DNA of 44,846 nt from Pseudomonadota bacterium (lineage in GTDB: Bacteria; Desulfobacterota; Desulfobulbia; Desulfobulbales; SURF-16). The position numbers and the translations under genes were made by a program. Numbering within the stretch: position 1 is the stretch's first letter; each line of letters opens with the position of its first letter. The notes under the pieces are model-generated. The model did no database searches, was not told the origin of the DNA, and saw only the letters and a program-made list of their open reading frames with translations. The stretch spans positions 1 through 44,846 of the forward strand of contig JAHIVT010000123.1 of the NCBI GenBank assembly GCA_018816555.1, written 5' to 3'. Shown one piece after another: positions 1 to 7,679 of the stretch.

Positions 1-1404
1 AAACTGCCAGCCGCCGCCCAGGGCCTTGAACAGAGCAACCAGATCGAGAAAGACTCGCTGATCACTCTGCACCAGCTGGTCCTGGGAGAAATAAAGAGCA
101 CGCTGGCTCTCCAGCACACTCAGGAAATCCACCAGGCCGGTCCGGTACAGCTCATCGGCGATGGTCCAGGCCTGTTGGTTGGCGTTCACCGCCTGTTCCA
201 GGGAGTGCCGGGTGGCCTGTTCCCGGTCATAGGCGACCAGGGCGTTCTCCACCTCTTCGAAAGCGGTGAGCACGGTTTGTTCATAGGCCAGCAATGCCTG
301 CTCCTGCAGGGCATTCTGCACGTCGATGCCCGCCCGGATACGGCCGCCATCAAAGAGCGGCAGGCTCAGCGCCGGACCGATGCTCCAATAGCGGCTGCCG
401 CTGGTGGCAAGATCGGAGAGATTGTTGCTTTGCAGGCCGACAAGGCCGGTGAGGGAAAATCTGGGAAAGAGCTCGGCAGTGGCCACACCCACCATGGCGG
501 TTGCCGCGGCCAGTTCCCGTTCGGCCCGGCGGATGTCAGGCCGCCGCCGCAACAGCTCAGAAGGGAGCGCCACCGGAATCTCAGCCGGCTGACTGAGAAG
601 AGCGCTCTCCCCGGTGAGTTCGGCAAGCAGGGCGGTGGGCGGCAGTCCAGCGAGAACGCCCAGGCGATGGATCGCCTCCCTGACAGCCCTCTCCAGGCTT
701 GGAATCAGGGCCGTAGTGGTGGCAAGCTGGGCCTCTGCCTGGGCCACATCGAGCTTGCTGCTCAGGCCGGCGGCAAAACGGCCTTGGGTCAGCTCCAGGG
801 TCTGCTGCTGGGTGGCGATATTCTCCCTGGCCGTGACAATGCGGCGCTGACTGCCGCGCAGCTCCACATAGTTCCTGGCCACTTCGGCAAGCAGGGAGAC
901 CAGCACATCCCGGCGGTTTTCCTCTTCCGCGGCGATGCCTGCATCCGCGGCCTCCACCGCCCGGCGCACCCCGCCGAAGATATCCATCTCCCAGACGGCG
1001 TCAAAGCCGGCCTGGAAAAGATCCTGGGCACCGACCGCGCTGCTGCTTGTGCTGCTGCTGTTTTCACTGCGCCTGCTGCGGGTGTAAGCGCCGCCAAGAT
1101 CAACCTCGGGCCATGCCCCTGCTGCGGTGATCCCGCGCCGGGCCCGGGCCTCGCGGATGCGTGCCTCGGCAACCTGCAGATCCTTGTTGGCGGCCACGGT
1201 CCTCGCAATCAGGCTGTTGAGCTGCTGATCCCCCAATAATGTCCACCAGTCAGAAACAGTGGCGGAATCGGCGGCAACCACTGCCGGACCCGACCCGCTC
1301 CATTGGTCAGGGGTCTCTATCTGCGGCGGCTGATAATCCGGCCCGACCGTACAGGCCGACAGGGCCAAACACAGCATAATCAGTATGATTTTTTGGTTCA
1401 ACAT
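1..1404 (-). CDS. Outer-membrane efflux lipoprotein, NodT/OprM (TolC-like) family, C-terminus cut by window edge
   Basis: The outer-membrane channel of a tripartite efflux pump (RND or ABC type). Translation from ATG at 1404 gives a short hydrophobic signal ending in a lipobox (LSAC), followed by CTVGPDYQPP, the usual mature N-terminus of NodT-family lipoproteins. Two outer-membrane efflux repeats follow. The last visible residues, LVQSDQRVFLDLVALFKAL then GGGW, are the conserved family C-terminus, so only a few residues are missing beyond base 1. A start nine codons upstream (1431) is possible, but 1404 gives the better signal peptide. The TetR-type gene lies 64 bp upstream on the same strand, which suggests local control of the pump. 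The inner-membrane and periplasmic partners are not in the window. Confidence 0.9.
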   Translation of the reverse strand, partial: MLNQKIILIMLCLALSACTVGPDYQPPQIETPDQWSGSGPAVVAADSATVSDWWTLLGDQQLNSLIARTVAANKDLQVAEARIREARARRGITAAGAWPEVDLGGAYTRSRRSENSSSTSSSAVGAQDLFQAGFDAVWEMDIFGGVRRAVEAADAGIAAEEENRRDVLVSLLAEVARNYVELRGSQRRIVTARENIATQQQTLELTQGRFAAGLSSKLDVAQAEAQLATTTALIPSLERAVREAIHRLGVLAGLPPTALLAELTGESALLSQPAEIPVALPSELLRRRPDIRRAERELAAATAMVGVATAELFPRFSLTGLVGLQSNNLSDLATSGSRYWSIGPALSLPLFDGGRIRAGIDVQNALQEQALLAYEQTVLTAFEEVENALVAYDREQATRHSLEQAVNANQQAWTIADELYRTGLVDFLSVLESQRALYFSQDQLVQSDQRVFLDLVALFKALGGGWQF

Positions 1405-1468
1405 GGACTTGAAAAGCTCAGGCAAAGCCATTTCTCGCGTCAGTCATATGTGATCTGGCCATAATTCG

Positions 1469-2155
1469 TTACCTCGTCCGGTCTGCATCGGTCGAATCGC
1501 TGCCTGCCATGCCTGCAACGGCATGCAGGGAAAAGCGGGTGATATGTTCTGCCAGCGCCTCCACATCCCCCGGCCCGGGCTCCCGCTTTTGCAGCCTGCT
1601 GACCACCGGCCGAGAATGCAGATAGAAAACGCACTGCCCCATGATGCTCAGGCAGCAGAGATGAACCGCCTGCTCATCCGTACCGTCTCCGGCAAGTTTG
1701 CGGATAATGAAGGCCAGTTGCTGATAAAGAGGTCTGATTGCCTGCTCCACGATGCGGTCCAGAGCCGAAGTGGGATCGGCCATCTCCTGCACCATCAGCT
1801 TGCCGTGCCAGGCCGGTCGGCCATCGTCTAAGATCCGCAGCAGAAAAGAGCGGATAAAGGCATGGAGCCGTTCCCGCCCGCCGGCCTCCGGCTGCAGACC
1901 GAGATCCGAGGGATATTTCTCCTTGGCCGAACTGAAGGTATAGTGCAGTACAGCTGCATAAAACCCCTGCTTATCGCCGAAATAATAGCTTATGGATGCC
2001 ACATTGGCGTGGGCCCGCCGGGCGATTCTGCGCACCGTGGCCCCCCGGAAGCCATAGCGGGCAAAGACCTCGCCCCCGGCCTGCAGCAGCCTCTCTTTGG
2101 TGGAAATCCGTTTGGCCGTCCGTTCCCTGTTCTTTTCATCGCCGGTTGCCTTCAT
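1469..2155 (-). CDS. TetR/AcrR-family transcriptional repressor, CecR-like (DUF1956 C-terminal domain)
   Basis: A 228-residue one-component regulator. The N-terminal HTH lies at about residues 20-65: STKERLLQAGGEVFARYGFR, then ATVRRIARRAHANVASISYY and FGDKQGFYAAVLHY. The C-terminal part (LMVQEMADPTSALDRIVEQA ... LCCLSIMGQCVFYLHSRPVV) resembles the ligand domain of the CecR/YbiH group, whose E. coli member controls an efflux operon and drug sensitivity (family knowledge). It is transcribed in the same direction as, and directly before, the efflux lipoprotein, so it probably represses its own operon. The ligand cannot be read from sequence. A short palindrome overlaps its start codon (see next entry). 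Confidence 0.88.
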   Translation of the reverse strand: MKATGDEKNRERTAKRISTKERLLQAGGEVFARYGFRGATVRRIARRAHANVASISYYFGDKQGFYAAVLHYTFSSAKEKYPSDLGLQPEAGGRERLHAFIRSFLLRILDDGRPAWHGKLMVQEMADPTSALDRIVEQAIRPLYQQLAFIIRKLAGDGTDEQAVHLCCLSIMGQCVFYLHSRPVVSRLQKREPGPGDVEALAEHITRFSLHAVAGMAGSDSTDADRTR

Positions 2156-2202
2156 GAAACAGAAGTTTCATGACAATTGTTTAACTTTGACAATGACAAT
2201 TG
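2154..2202 (-). promoter_or_regulatory. Candidate operator/promoter region of the TetR-efflux unit
   Basis: Two signals are visible. A perfect 7-bp inverted repeat, ATGAAAC-AGAA-GTTTCAT, spans 2154-2171 and covers the start codon of the TetR gene. A 10-bp direct repeat, ATGACAATTG, occurs at 2170-2179 and 2193-2202, 23 bp apart (about two helical turns). On the minus strand the repeats supply TTGTCA boxes that could serve as -35 elements. TetR proteins usually bind dyads that overlap their own promoter, so autorepression is the simplest reading; this is inference. Confidence 0.45.
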
Positions 2203-2662
2203 AGGCCCCACCCCGCCTGCGACGTGAATTTATCATAAAGTAACCTTGTGGCCTTGCCATGTTAGCGGTGAAACCGCGCCAGGATCATCCCGCGGTATGA
2301 CACGCAAAATTTTCATCACGCAGTTTGAAGTTACTTGCAAGGAATTGGTATTAAGTGCAGACACCGAGTTCGGGTGAGGACCAATCACGAAATTATCATA
2401 TACTTTATGGCTGTCGGGACCGTAAACCCAAGTCGAGCATGCTGCGAGGAGACAGTCAAGTTGTTGGACAAAAAACGGCCAACTCATATCGAGTTGACCC
2501 TTTCAGTAAAAGCTGGCCGGATGAGAGAATTAAACATCTGATCCCTGGAGCCTTGTCCTGAGTCCTTTTGTGTTTGTGATAGTGATAAACTTGCATACGT
2601 TAGAACTTCGGACTCTTCAGTTCCAACTAACTCATCATAAATTACAATCTCGGCAAAAAAAT
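2203..2662. other. Intergenic, no gene recognised
   Basis: About 460 bp between the TetR gene and the receiver gene. Short open frames exist on both strands, but none has a recognisable protein, a good ribosome binding site or family-like composition. The final 12 bases (2651-2662, CGGCAAAAAAAT) match the left part of the motif found upstream of the two sigma-54 promoters at 4560 and 7570, but the right half-site is missing here. Confidence 0.5.
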
Positions 2663-3079
2663 CTATTCCTCTGAATCTTGTAACCTCGCCATTTTGATGC
2701 GTATTTCACGCTCGACCTTTTTTTTAAAAGCTCCCTCGATCTTGAAAACCAGATCTTCCGGATTGCAAGGCTTTCTCAGAAAATCATAAGCACCGAGTGT
2801 CATCCCTTCAACCCCTTGTTCTCGAGAGGCATTCCCGGTTAAAATAATAGCCTCAGTGAGAGGCTTTATCTTTTTGATTTCCCGCATAGTTTCTATCCCG
2901 TCAATACCCGGCATAATCACATCAATTATGGCCACATCGAAATCGGAATCCTTTATCTTTTCGATAGCATCCTCACCGTTCAGGCAGATTGTTACATCAT
3001 ATTTTTGTCTGATCAAACGCTTGGAAAGATATTCTAAAAACATTTCTTCATCATCAACCAGCAAAAGCCTGGGGTTCAT
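2663..3079 (-). CDS. Stand-alone response regulator receiver protein
   Basis: A single receiver (REC) domain of 138 residues with no output domain. Key residues are present: acidic pocket D9-D10, phospho-acceptor D53 in IIDVIMPG, switch T81 and K103 in FLRKP. The C-terminal tail is a short charged helix. It follows the sigma-54 activator gene by 94 bp on the same strand and closely resembles the receiver protein at 5660 (both start LLVDDEE, then FLSKRL or YLSKRL). Because the activator has no receiver of its own, this protein may act on it in trans or serve as a phosphate shuttle for the nearby kinase; that is inference. Confidence 0.9.
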   Translation of the reverse strand: MNPRLLLVDDEEMFLEYLSKRLIRQKYDVTICLNGEDAIEKIKDSDFDVAIIDVIMPGIDGIETMREIKKIKPLTEAIILTGNASREQGVEGMTLGAYDFLRKPCNPEDLVFKIEGAFKKKVEREIRIKMARLQDSEE

Positions 3080-3173
3080 TTTTCTTATTCCTCACGAATT
3101 CAGCTAGGCGCTCTGCGCTTTAACGGTAACACAAAATTGCGCAGCAAGTTTGTGTAGAAAATTTCTTATAAAA

Positions 3174-4271
3174 TTATGGCTGTTCTCGTTTGTTATCTTG
3201 AGATTTACTAATCATTTTTTTCCCTGTTTTGCGAAATTCAATCCCATAATCGCTGATTTTTTGTCTAAGAGTGCGAGGTTTGATCTCCAACATATCAGCC
3301 GCTTTAGACCTCTGTCCATTGGTCATCTGCAGAGCGGTCAGGATAAGGGACCTCTCCAGTCTTTCCCGAGCTTGGCGCATGGGTTCAACGCCGACAGAAG
3401 GCAATAAGGAAGATGTGTTATTTGCTTCATGGGACTCCTGAACTCGATTTAGGGATTGATCAAACCCCTCTTCAATAAAATCCTCAGGGAAATCTTCCTG
3501 CTGGATAACCGGACCTGAAGTCGTTAAAAAGACTCTCTCAATTAAATTCTTGAGTTGTCTGACATTGCCGGGCCAGACATGTGAAATCAGGTATTCCAAT
3601 GCCTTCGGGGAAAAAGTTGCCTTTTCCTTCTGGTACAGTTTAGCAAATCGTACTAAAAAGTAGTCCACCAGATGAGGAATCGCTTCTTTTCGTTCTCTTA
3701 GAGGTGGAAGTTTGATTGGGATAACCTGCAAGCGGTAAAAAAGATCTTTTCTAAAATTTCCTGCCTTGACTTCTGCTGCAAGGTCTTTATTGGTAGCTGC
3801 AACAATGCGCACATCAACCTTAATGGGGTTTTCCGCTCCAATTCGCCGAAAGCATCCGTCTTCCAGCACTCGCAGAAAGCTTACCTGGTTGATCAGGGAA
3901 ATCTCCGCGACTTCATCCAGAAACAGGGTTCCCAGGTGGGCCTGTTCAAATCTTCCCTTTGTTTGTTTCACGGCGCCGGTGAATGCTCCTACTTCATGGC
4001 CGAACATCTTGCTCTCAAATAAATCACCTGCAAGGGTGCCGCAGTTGACCGGTATAATGGGTTTATCCCTGCGGTTGCTTTTTTGATGAATAATGCGGGC
4101 CAGGAGTTCCTTGCCTGTTCCAGACTCACCATAGATGAGGACATTAGCATCAAACCGGGCAATCTGGTTCACGGTCCTGATAACGGCGCGCATATGCTCG
4201 CTCACCACGACAAATTCCGGGAAGAGATCCGGTTCGATTTGCCCATGTAAAGCTACCTTGGGAGGCTTCAT
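3174..4271 (-). CDS. Sigma-54-dependent transcriptional activator (AAA+ and Fis-type HTH) without a regulatory domain
   Basis: A bacterial enhancer-binding protein of 365 residues that remodels sigma-54 RNA polymerase using ATP. The AAA+ core occupies about residues 18-255: Walker A GESGTGKE, the sigma-54-contacting GAFTGA loop, Walker B LGTLFLDEV, and the R-finger and sensor region RIVAATNKDL ... FRKDLFYRL. A Fis-type HTH is near the C-terminus (RSKAADMLEIKPRTLRQKIS). Only about 20 residues precede the AAA+ core, so there is no receiver, GAF or PAS input domain; activity must be set in trans or by expression level, as in PspF or HrpR/S. Probable targets are the two sigma-54 promoters at 4560 and 7570, which share an upstream motif. 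The receiver gene at 2663 follows it. Confidence 0.93.
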   Translation of the reverse strand: MKPPKVALHGQIEPDLFPEFVVVSEHMRAVIRTVNQIARFDANVLIYGESGTGKELLARIIHQKSNRRDKPIIPVNCGTLAGDLFESKMFGHEVGAFTGAVKQTKGRFEQAHLGTLFLDEVAEISLINQVSFLRVLEDGCFRRIGAENPIKVDVRIVAATNKDLAAEVKAGNFRKDLFYRLQVIPIKLPPLRERKEAIPHLVDYFLVRFAKLYQKEKATFSPKALEYLISHVWPGNVRQLKNLIERVFLTTSGPVIQQEDFPEDFIEEGFDQSLNRVQESHEANNTSSLLPSVGVEPMRQARERLERSLILTALQMTNGQRSKAADMLEIKPRTLRQKISDYGIEFRKTGKKMISKSQDNKREQP

Positions 4272-4412
4272 GTGTGATTACCTGGTTATATCAGTCTAAC
4301 GGCCACGGCCTTAATGAAATCGTTTAACGCGTTTTTATAGAACCAGCTTTGCTGCTTTTTTATATAAAGACGGTAGTATCTCATGAATAATTATACTTTC
4401 AATTTAACAAAG

Positions 4413-4428
4413 CGGCAAAAAAATGTCA
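4413..4428 (+). promoter_or_regulatory. Putative enhancer (UAS) for the sigma-54 activator, copy A
   Basis: CGGCA, six A, then TGTCA: an imperfect version of the perfect dyad at 7424-7439, with 14 of 16 positions identical. It lies 148 bp upstream of the GG of the -24 element at 4561, and the other copy lies 147 bp upstream of its promoter. Fis-type activators bind dyads 80-200 bp upstream of sigma-54 promoters, so position and sharing fit an enhancer. Binding is inferred. Confidence 0.55.
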
Positions 4429-4559
4429 ATAATGAGTTAGCTGTTGTTTTGTAGGCATAAAATCACCGCTTTCTTGAAATGTCAGGGCATTCATTTTAGA
4501 AAACAAAAAGTTTGTTAAATCAGTAGATTAACAACTGATTTGGGCTCAATATAAAAAGC

Positions 4560-4575
4560 TGGCATATCAGTTGCT
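4560..4575 (+). promoter_or_regulatory. Sigma-54 (-24/-12) promoter of the CBS-domain gene
   Basis: TGGCAT-N5-TTGCT, with exactly 10 bp between the GG and the GC. This is one base from the consensus TGGCAC-N5-TTGCW. It is oriented toward the gene at 4835 and has a putative enhancer 148 bp upstream. Confidence 0.65.
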
Positions 4576-4834
4576 GAGATAAAGAAGTAAGGCGCGAAAG
4601 GCGGTTGATTGTCTTGTCGAGGAGGCCAGGCTTGTTGCTTGAAAACTTGACTCATTTACAACAACTTCTGATAACTAAAGGGCCTTGAAGGCGTATATTC
4701 ATCTCAGATTTAAGCACTTCCCTGAGGTCACGCATGAGCTTAAACAGCGATCATGTCCCAGCAGTAGAAAATTTATTTTTTTGGGGGTTGGATGCTTAAG
4801 CTGAATCGGCTATATGCTTTCTTCAAAATAGAAA

Positions 4835-5380
4835 ATGGATAAAACCAACAGGAAAATGATTTCGATCAATATGATACCATCGAAACGGATAAAAGATTTA
4901 ATGCTGGATCTAAGCGTGCTTAAACGGGTCTCACCCCAGGCAAAGGTGGTTGAGGCCGTCAAATTACTTGATGAAAGGCGTCAAAGCGGATGTCTTCCGT
5001 TCTTGCTGGTTGTTGATGAGGTTGGAAATAAGGAGGAAATTCTGGGTAAGCTTTCAATTGACGATATCCTTGCTCAGATGGAGCCGTCCACCATGAAGAT
5101 GGAAGAGCTTCCCATCTTCTGGCAGAGTCAGTTTTGGGAAGAATGCGAGGATATCCTGCAAAAGACTACCGACTCTATTATGTCTCCCGTGAAGCATGTC
5201 ATTCATCAAAGCGCCACTCTCATTGAAGCCGTTCATTTGATGAATTCCGGCGGAGTCGATTGGCTTCCGGTTGTGGAAAGGGAAAATGTTGTTGGTATTC
5301 TTTTTAAAGAGGACCTCTTCAACGAAGTTTTGGCCGCGGCTCAACCAAAAGACGATGAGTTGTCTGACGATCCATCATAA
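4835..5380 (+). CDS. CBS-domain pair protein
   Basis: A 181-residue soluble protein made of two CBS modules, at about residues 17-85 (KDLMLDLSVLKRVSPQAKVV ... LPFLLVVDE) and 112-170 (DSIMSPVKHVIHQSATLIEA ... WLPVVERENVVGILFKEDLF). CBS pairs usually bind adenosyl ligands (AMP, ATP, SAM) and act as energy or ionic sensors. There is no attached enzyme or channel. It lies behind a sigma-54 promoter that shares its enhancer motif with the Mrp antiporter promoter, so a role in sensing related to ion homeostasis is plausible. The start is uncertain: no clear ribosome binding site precedes 4835, and ATG at 4856 has AGGA just upstream. Confidence 0.85.
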   Translation: MDKTNRKMISINMIPSKRIKDLMLDLSVLKRVSPQAKVVEAVKLLDERRQSGCLPFLLVVDEVGNKEEILGKLSIDDILAQMEPSTMKMEELPIFWQSQFWEECEDILQKTTDSIMSPVKHVIHQSATLIEAVHLMNSGGVDWLPVVERENVVGILFKEDLFNEVLAAAQPKDDELSDDPS

Positions 5381-5542
5381 GGTGCCTTGAAAATTTGCCA
5401 TGCTGCTCGGATTGAGTTGCTTACAACATACACGCCTGCGTATATGTTTCGGAAAGAGGGTTTTAATTGAAAATTGTTTCACTTTGGAACATAACCTTTT
5501 GATTTTGCGATGATCTATACCATCGTCAATGAGCGTATTTGC

Positions 5543-5571
5543 TTGACAATTATATAGGAAAATACTAAAAA
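5543..5571 (+). promoter_or_regulatory. Candidate sigma-70 promoter of the receiver-kinase pair
   Basis: TTGACA at 5543-5548, a 17-bp AT-rich spacer, then TAAAAA at 5566-5571 (four of six -10 positions). It lies about 90 bp before the receiver gene at 5660. No sigma-54 element is visible in this gap. Confidence 0.4.
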
Positions 5572-5659
5572 AAATCATTAAAATGCTATTTTGGACAAAA
5601 GCGGGTCAATATTCATAACTACAGCATCTTGAAATGACAAAAACTCAAAGGAGAGACGT

Positions 5660-6154
5660 ATGACCGATCAGCCGACTATTCGAATTCTTTTAGTAGACGA
5701 TGAAGAGACTCTGCTTGAATTCTTATCCAAACGCCTTTTAAAACAGGGCTATACCGTAAAAGCAACCTTCTCTGGCGAAGAAGCTGTAAAGGTAGCTCAA
5801 GATGCACATTTTGATGTGGCTATTGTCGACTTGAAGATGCCCGGCATTGATGGTGTGGAGACCCAAAAGAGACTGAGACAGATTCAACCGTTCTTACAGT
5901 GCATTGTGTTGACCGGCCATGGTTCCATTGAAACAGCCCTGGAAAGCGGTCAACAGGAAGCATTCCAGTATATGCTCAAGCCTGTGGATTATGATAATCT
6001 CATAATTTCCATCCAAAAGGCATACGAGAAGAAAATGAAGCTACAAAACCAAGAATTTAAAGAGAAAGTGGCAGCGATAACCACGTCGGGCATGGGGGCG
6101 CACGGCATAAGGAAGGCTATCAGCGAACTGCATAAAATTTATGGAATCGAATAA
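5660..6154 (+). CDS. Response regulator receiver protein
   Basis: A 164-residue protein with a receiver domain (about 1-125) and a basic helical tail. The acidic pair is D13-D14, the phospho-acceptor is D57 in VDLKMPGIDG, and the switch Thr (LTGHG) and Lys (LKPVD) are present. Ribosome binding site AAAGGAGAG lies upstream of the ATG. The 3' end overlaps the PAS kinase gene by 14 bp, indicating translational coupling and a cognate pair. It has no DNA-binding domain, so its output must be protein-protein; the receiver-less sigma-54 activator next door is the obvious candidate (inference). Confidence 0.92.
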   Translation: MTDQPTIRILLVDDEETLLEFLSKRLLKQGYTVKATFSGEEAVKVAQDAHFDVAIVDLKMPGIDGVETQKRLRQIQPFLQCIVLTGHGSIETALESGQQEAFQYMLKPVDYDNLIISIQKAYEKKMKLQNQEFKEKVAAITTSGMGAHGIRKAISELHKIYGIE

Positions 6155-7295
6155 CTCTCTACAGACCGAACTGAAAAGAGCCAAGCAGGAACTGGCCGGC
6201 TACAAGATAGAGTTGCATCAAACCAGAGGCTACCTGCAGTCTATTTTGCAGAGCTCGGAAGATATAATCTTTGCTACGGAAGTCGGCGGCATGCTGATAT
6301 CTTTCAGCAAGGGTGGAGAAAAGGTTCTGGGTTACACGTGGGAGGAGTTAGTCGGCAGAGACATTAAGGACTTAGCTGAAAACCCTCTCTTATTTCAAGA
6401 ATTCATGAGCTCTTCTCTGCAGGGTGGCGTTACAACGCACTTGGATCTCCCCTTTCGGCACAAGGAAGGAAAATCAATTTACTGTAATGTCACCCTGATA
6501 AATTTGACCAACAGGGAAGGTCAAAGAGTCGGCACGGTTGGAGTCTGCCGCGATATCACCTTGTGGAAAAAGTTGCAGGAAGATCTCGTTCAGATCGACA
6601 GACTGGCGGAAATAGGCAGGTTGGCGGCCGGCGTGGCCCATGAGATCAACAACCCCCTTGCCATTATCGGCGAGGCTTCGGGATGGGCTGGCATGGTAAT
6701 CAACGACGCCAAGGACCTCAACGCCGAAGACCGATCAGAACTGGAAAAGGCCGCAAAAGTAATCAGTGAGCAGACTAAACGCTGCCGCAGCATAACCCAT
6801 CAACTATTAGACTTTGCCAGACGTTCCGAGCCGGAAAAAACCGAGTTTGATGTGCATGCATTACTCAAAGAAAGCGTCGGTTTTTTAAAGCCTGAGTTAA
6901 AGCATACCTCTATTGAAATCGACTTTGATTTTATGCCAGGTCCCCTGCTGATGCGTTCAGATCCCAGACTGCTGGAACAGGTTTTTGTTAATTTTATTAC
7001 TAACGCTATTCACGCCATTAAAAAAACCGAGAAAGACAAAGGCCGTATTGAGATAAAAACCCTCAGGACTGATTCGAAAGCGGAAATAAGTTTTAAAGAT
7101 AACGGCGTCGGCATCCCGCCGGAAAATCAACAAAAGATCTTCGATCTGTTTTATACTACCAAACCTCCGGGAAAAGGGACAGGTCTCGGTTTGCCGATTT
7201 GTCAGAATATCATCAAAAAGATAGGGGGAGAAATTTCTTTTCATAGTGAAGTAGGAGTCGGCACTTCTTTCACTATCAATGTTCCCCTTTCCTGA
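6141..7295 (+). CDS. Soluble PAS-domain sensor histidine kinase
   Basis: 384 residues with no membrane segment. A coiled N-terminus (about 5-30) leads into a PAS domain (about 30-145, ending in the PAC-like GTVGVCRDIT), then HisKA with H167 in AAGVAHEINNPLAII, and HATPase_c with the N box (FVNFITNAIHAI), G1 (DNGVGIPP) and G2 ([10 protein letters not shown]). All catalytic motifs are intact. It overlaps the upstream receiver gene, its likely partner. The Mrp antiporter operon begins about 385 bp downstream on the same strand. The PAS ligand is not evident; no haem or FAD signature was recognised. Confidence 0.93.
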   Translation: MESNNSLQTELKRAKQELAGYKIELHQTRGYLQSILQSSEDIIFATEVGGMLISFSKGGEKVLGYTWEELVGRDIKDLAENPLLFQEFMSSSLQGGVTTHLDLPFRHKEGKSIYCNVTLINLTNREGQRVGTVGVCRDITLWKKLQEDLVQIDRLAEIGRLAAGVAHEINNPLAIIGEASGWAGMVINDAKDLNAEDRSELEKAAKVISEQTKRCRSITHQLLDFARRSEPEKTEFDVHALLKESVGFLKPELKHTSIEIDFDFMPGPLLMRSDPRLLEQVFVNFITNAIHAIKKTEKDKGRIEIKTLRTDSKAEISFKDNGVGIPPENQQKIFDLFYTTKPPGKGTGLGLPICQNIIKKIGGEISFHSEVGVGTSFTINVPLS

Positions 7296-7423
7296 TCATC
7301 CATTTTCTTCGTGCACGATTCTTTCAAATAACATCCCGCTCATTCATTCCATCATATAGCCCCCCCCAGATCTCTCATCCTCTGTTGTCTCACTTTCTTA
7401 TTTAAAATGTTCACACCATAAAT

Positions 7424-7439
7424 CGGCAAAAAAATGCCG
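7424..7439 (+). promoter_or_regulatory. Putative enhancer (UAS) for the sigma-54 activator, copy B
   Basis: The perfect 5-bp dyad CGGCA-AAAAAA-TGCCG, 147 bp upstream of the GG of the -24 element at 7571. It matches copy A at 4413 at 14 of 16 positions and at nearly the same distance from its promoter. A 5-bp stem with a six-base spacer could in principle be a weak hairpin for the upstream kinase gene, but the shared position favours protein binding. Confidence 0.6.
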
Positions 7440-7569
7440 CCTTATTACCTTGCATATTCTATTCGGCATGAATTTATTAAGTCCTATAGCGGTCAGACTA
7501 TTTTTTATCTTGCTGGAAATGCTGTAAAAGCAGATAGTTATATCGTACGGAAGACTCCAAACAATAAAA

Positions 7570-7585
7570 TGGCACATCTATTGCT
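7570..7585 (+). promoter_or_regulatory. Sigma-54 (-24/-12) promoter of the Mrp antiporter operon
   Basis: TGGCAC-ATCTA-TTGCT is a full match to the sigma-54 consensus, with 10 bp between GG and GC. The predicted start is near 7597, about 80 bp before the mrpE start codon at 7680. Confidence 0.75.
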
Positions 7586-7679
7586 ATATTTTCGATTAAA
7601 AATCGAGACGCCAAATTGAAATCAACAACTCAAAGGAAAAGCTTCACTTTTTTGCGTGGACGAATTTAGGGAGTGCCTC

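Larger units (their letters stand above)
4272..4834. other. Divergent intergenic region holding a sigma-54 promoter and a putative enhancer
   Basis: About 560 AT-rich bases between the activator gene (leftward) and the CBS gene (rightward). I find no coding region. It contains the motif at 4413 and the -24/-12 promoter at 4560, both listed separately. The 240-250 bp between the predicted transcription start and the CBS start codon would form a long untranslated leader in which I see no strong structure. Confidence 0.6.
7296..7679. other. Regulatory gap before the Mrp operon
   Basis: About 380 AT-rich bases without a convincing gene; a 61-codon open frame at 7434-7619 overlaps the regulatory motifs and lacks family resemblance. 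The gap holds a perfect dyad at 7424 and a consensus sigma-54 promoter at 7570, listed separately. Confidence 0.6.

Noticed and set aside
175-1239. A 354-codon plus-strand open frame
   Set aside because: It is the antisense shadow of the NodT-type efflux gene, whose minus-strand translation has the lipobox and conserved C-terminus.
7434-7619. A 61-codon plus-strand frame in the Mrp promoter region
   Set aside because: Contains the dyad half-site and the sigma-54 promoter, lacks a ribosome binding site and resembles no family.
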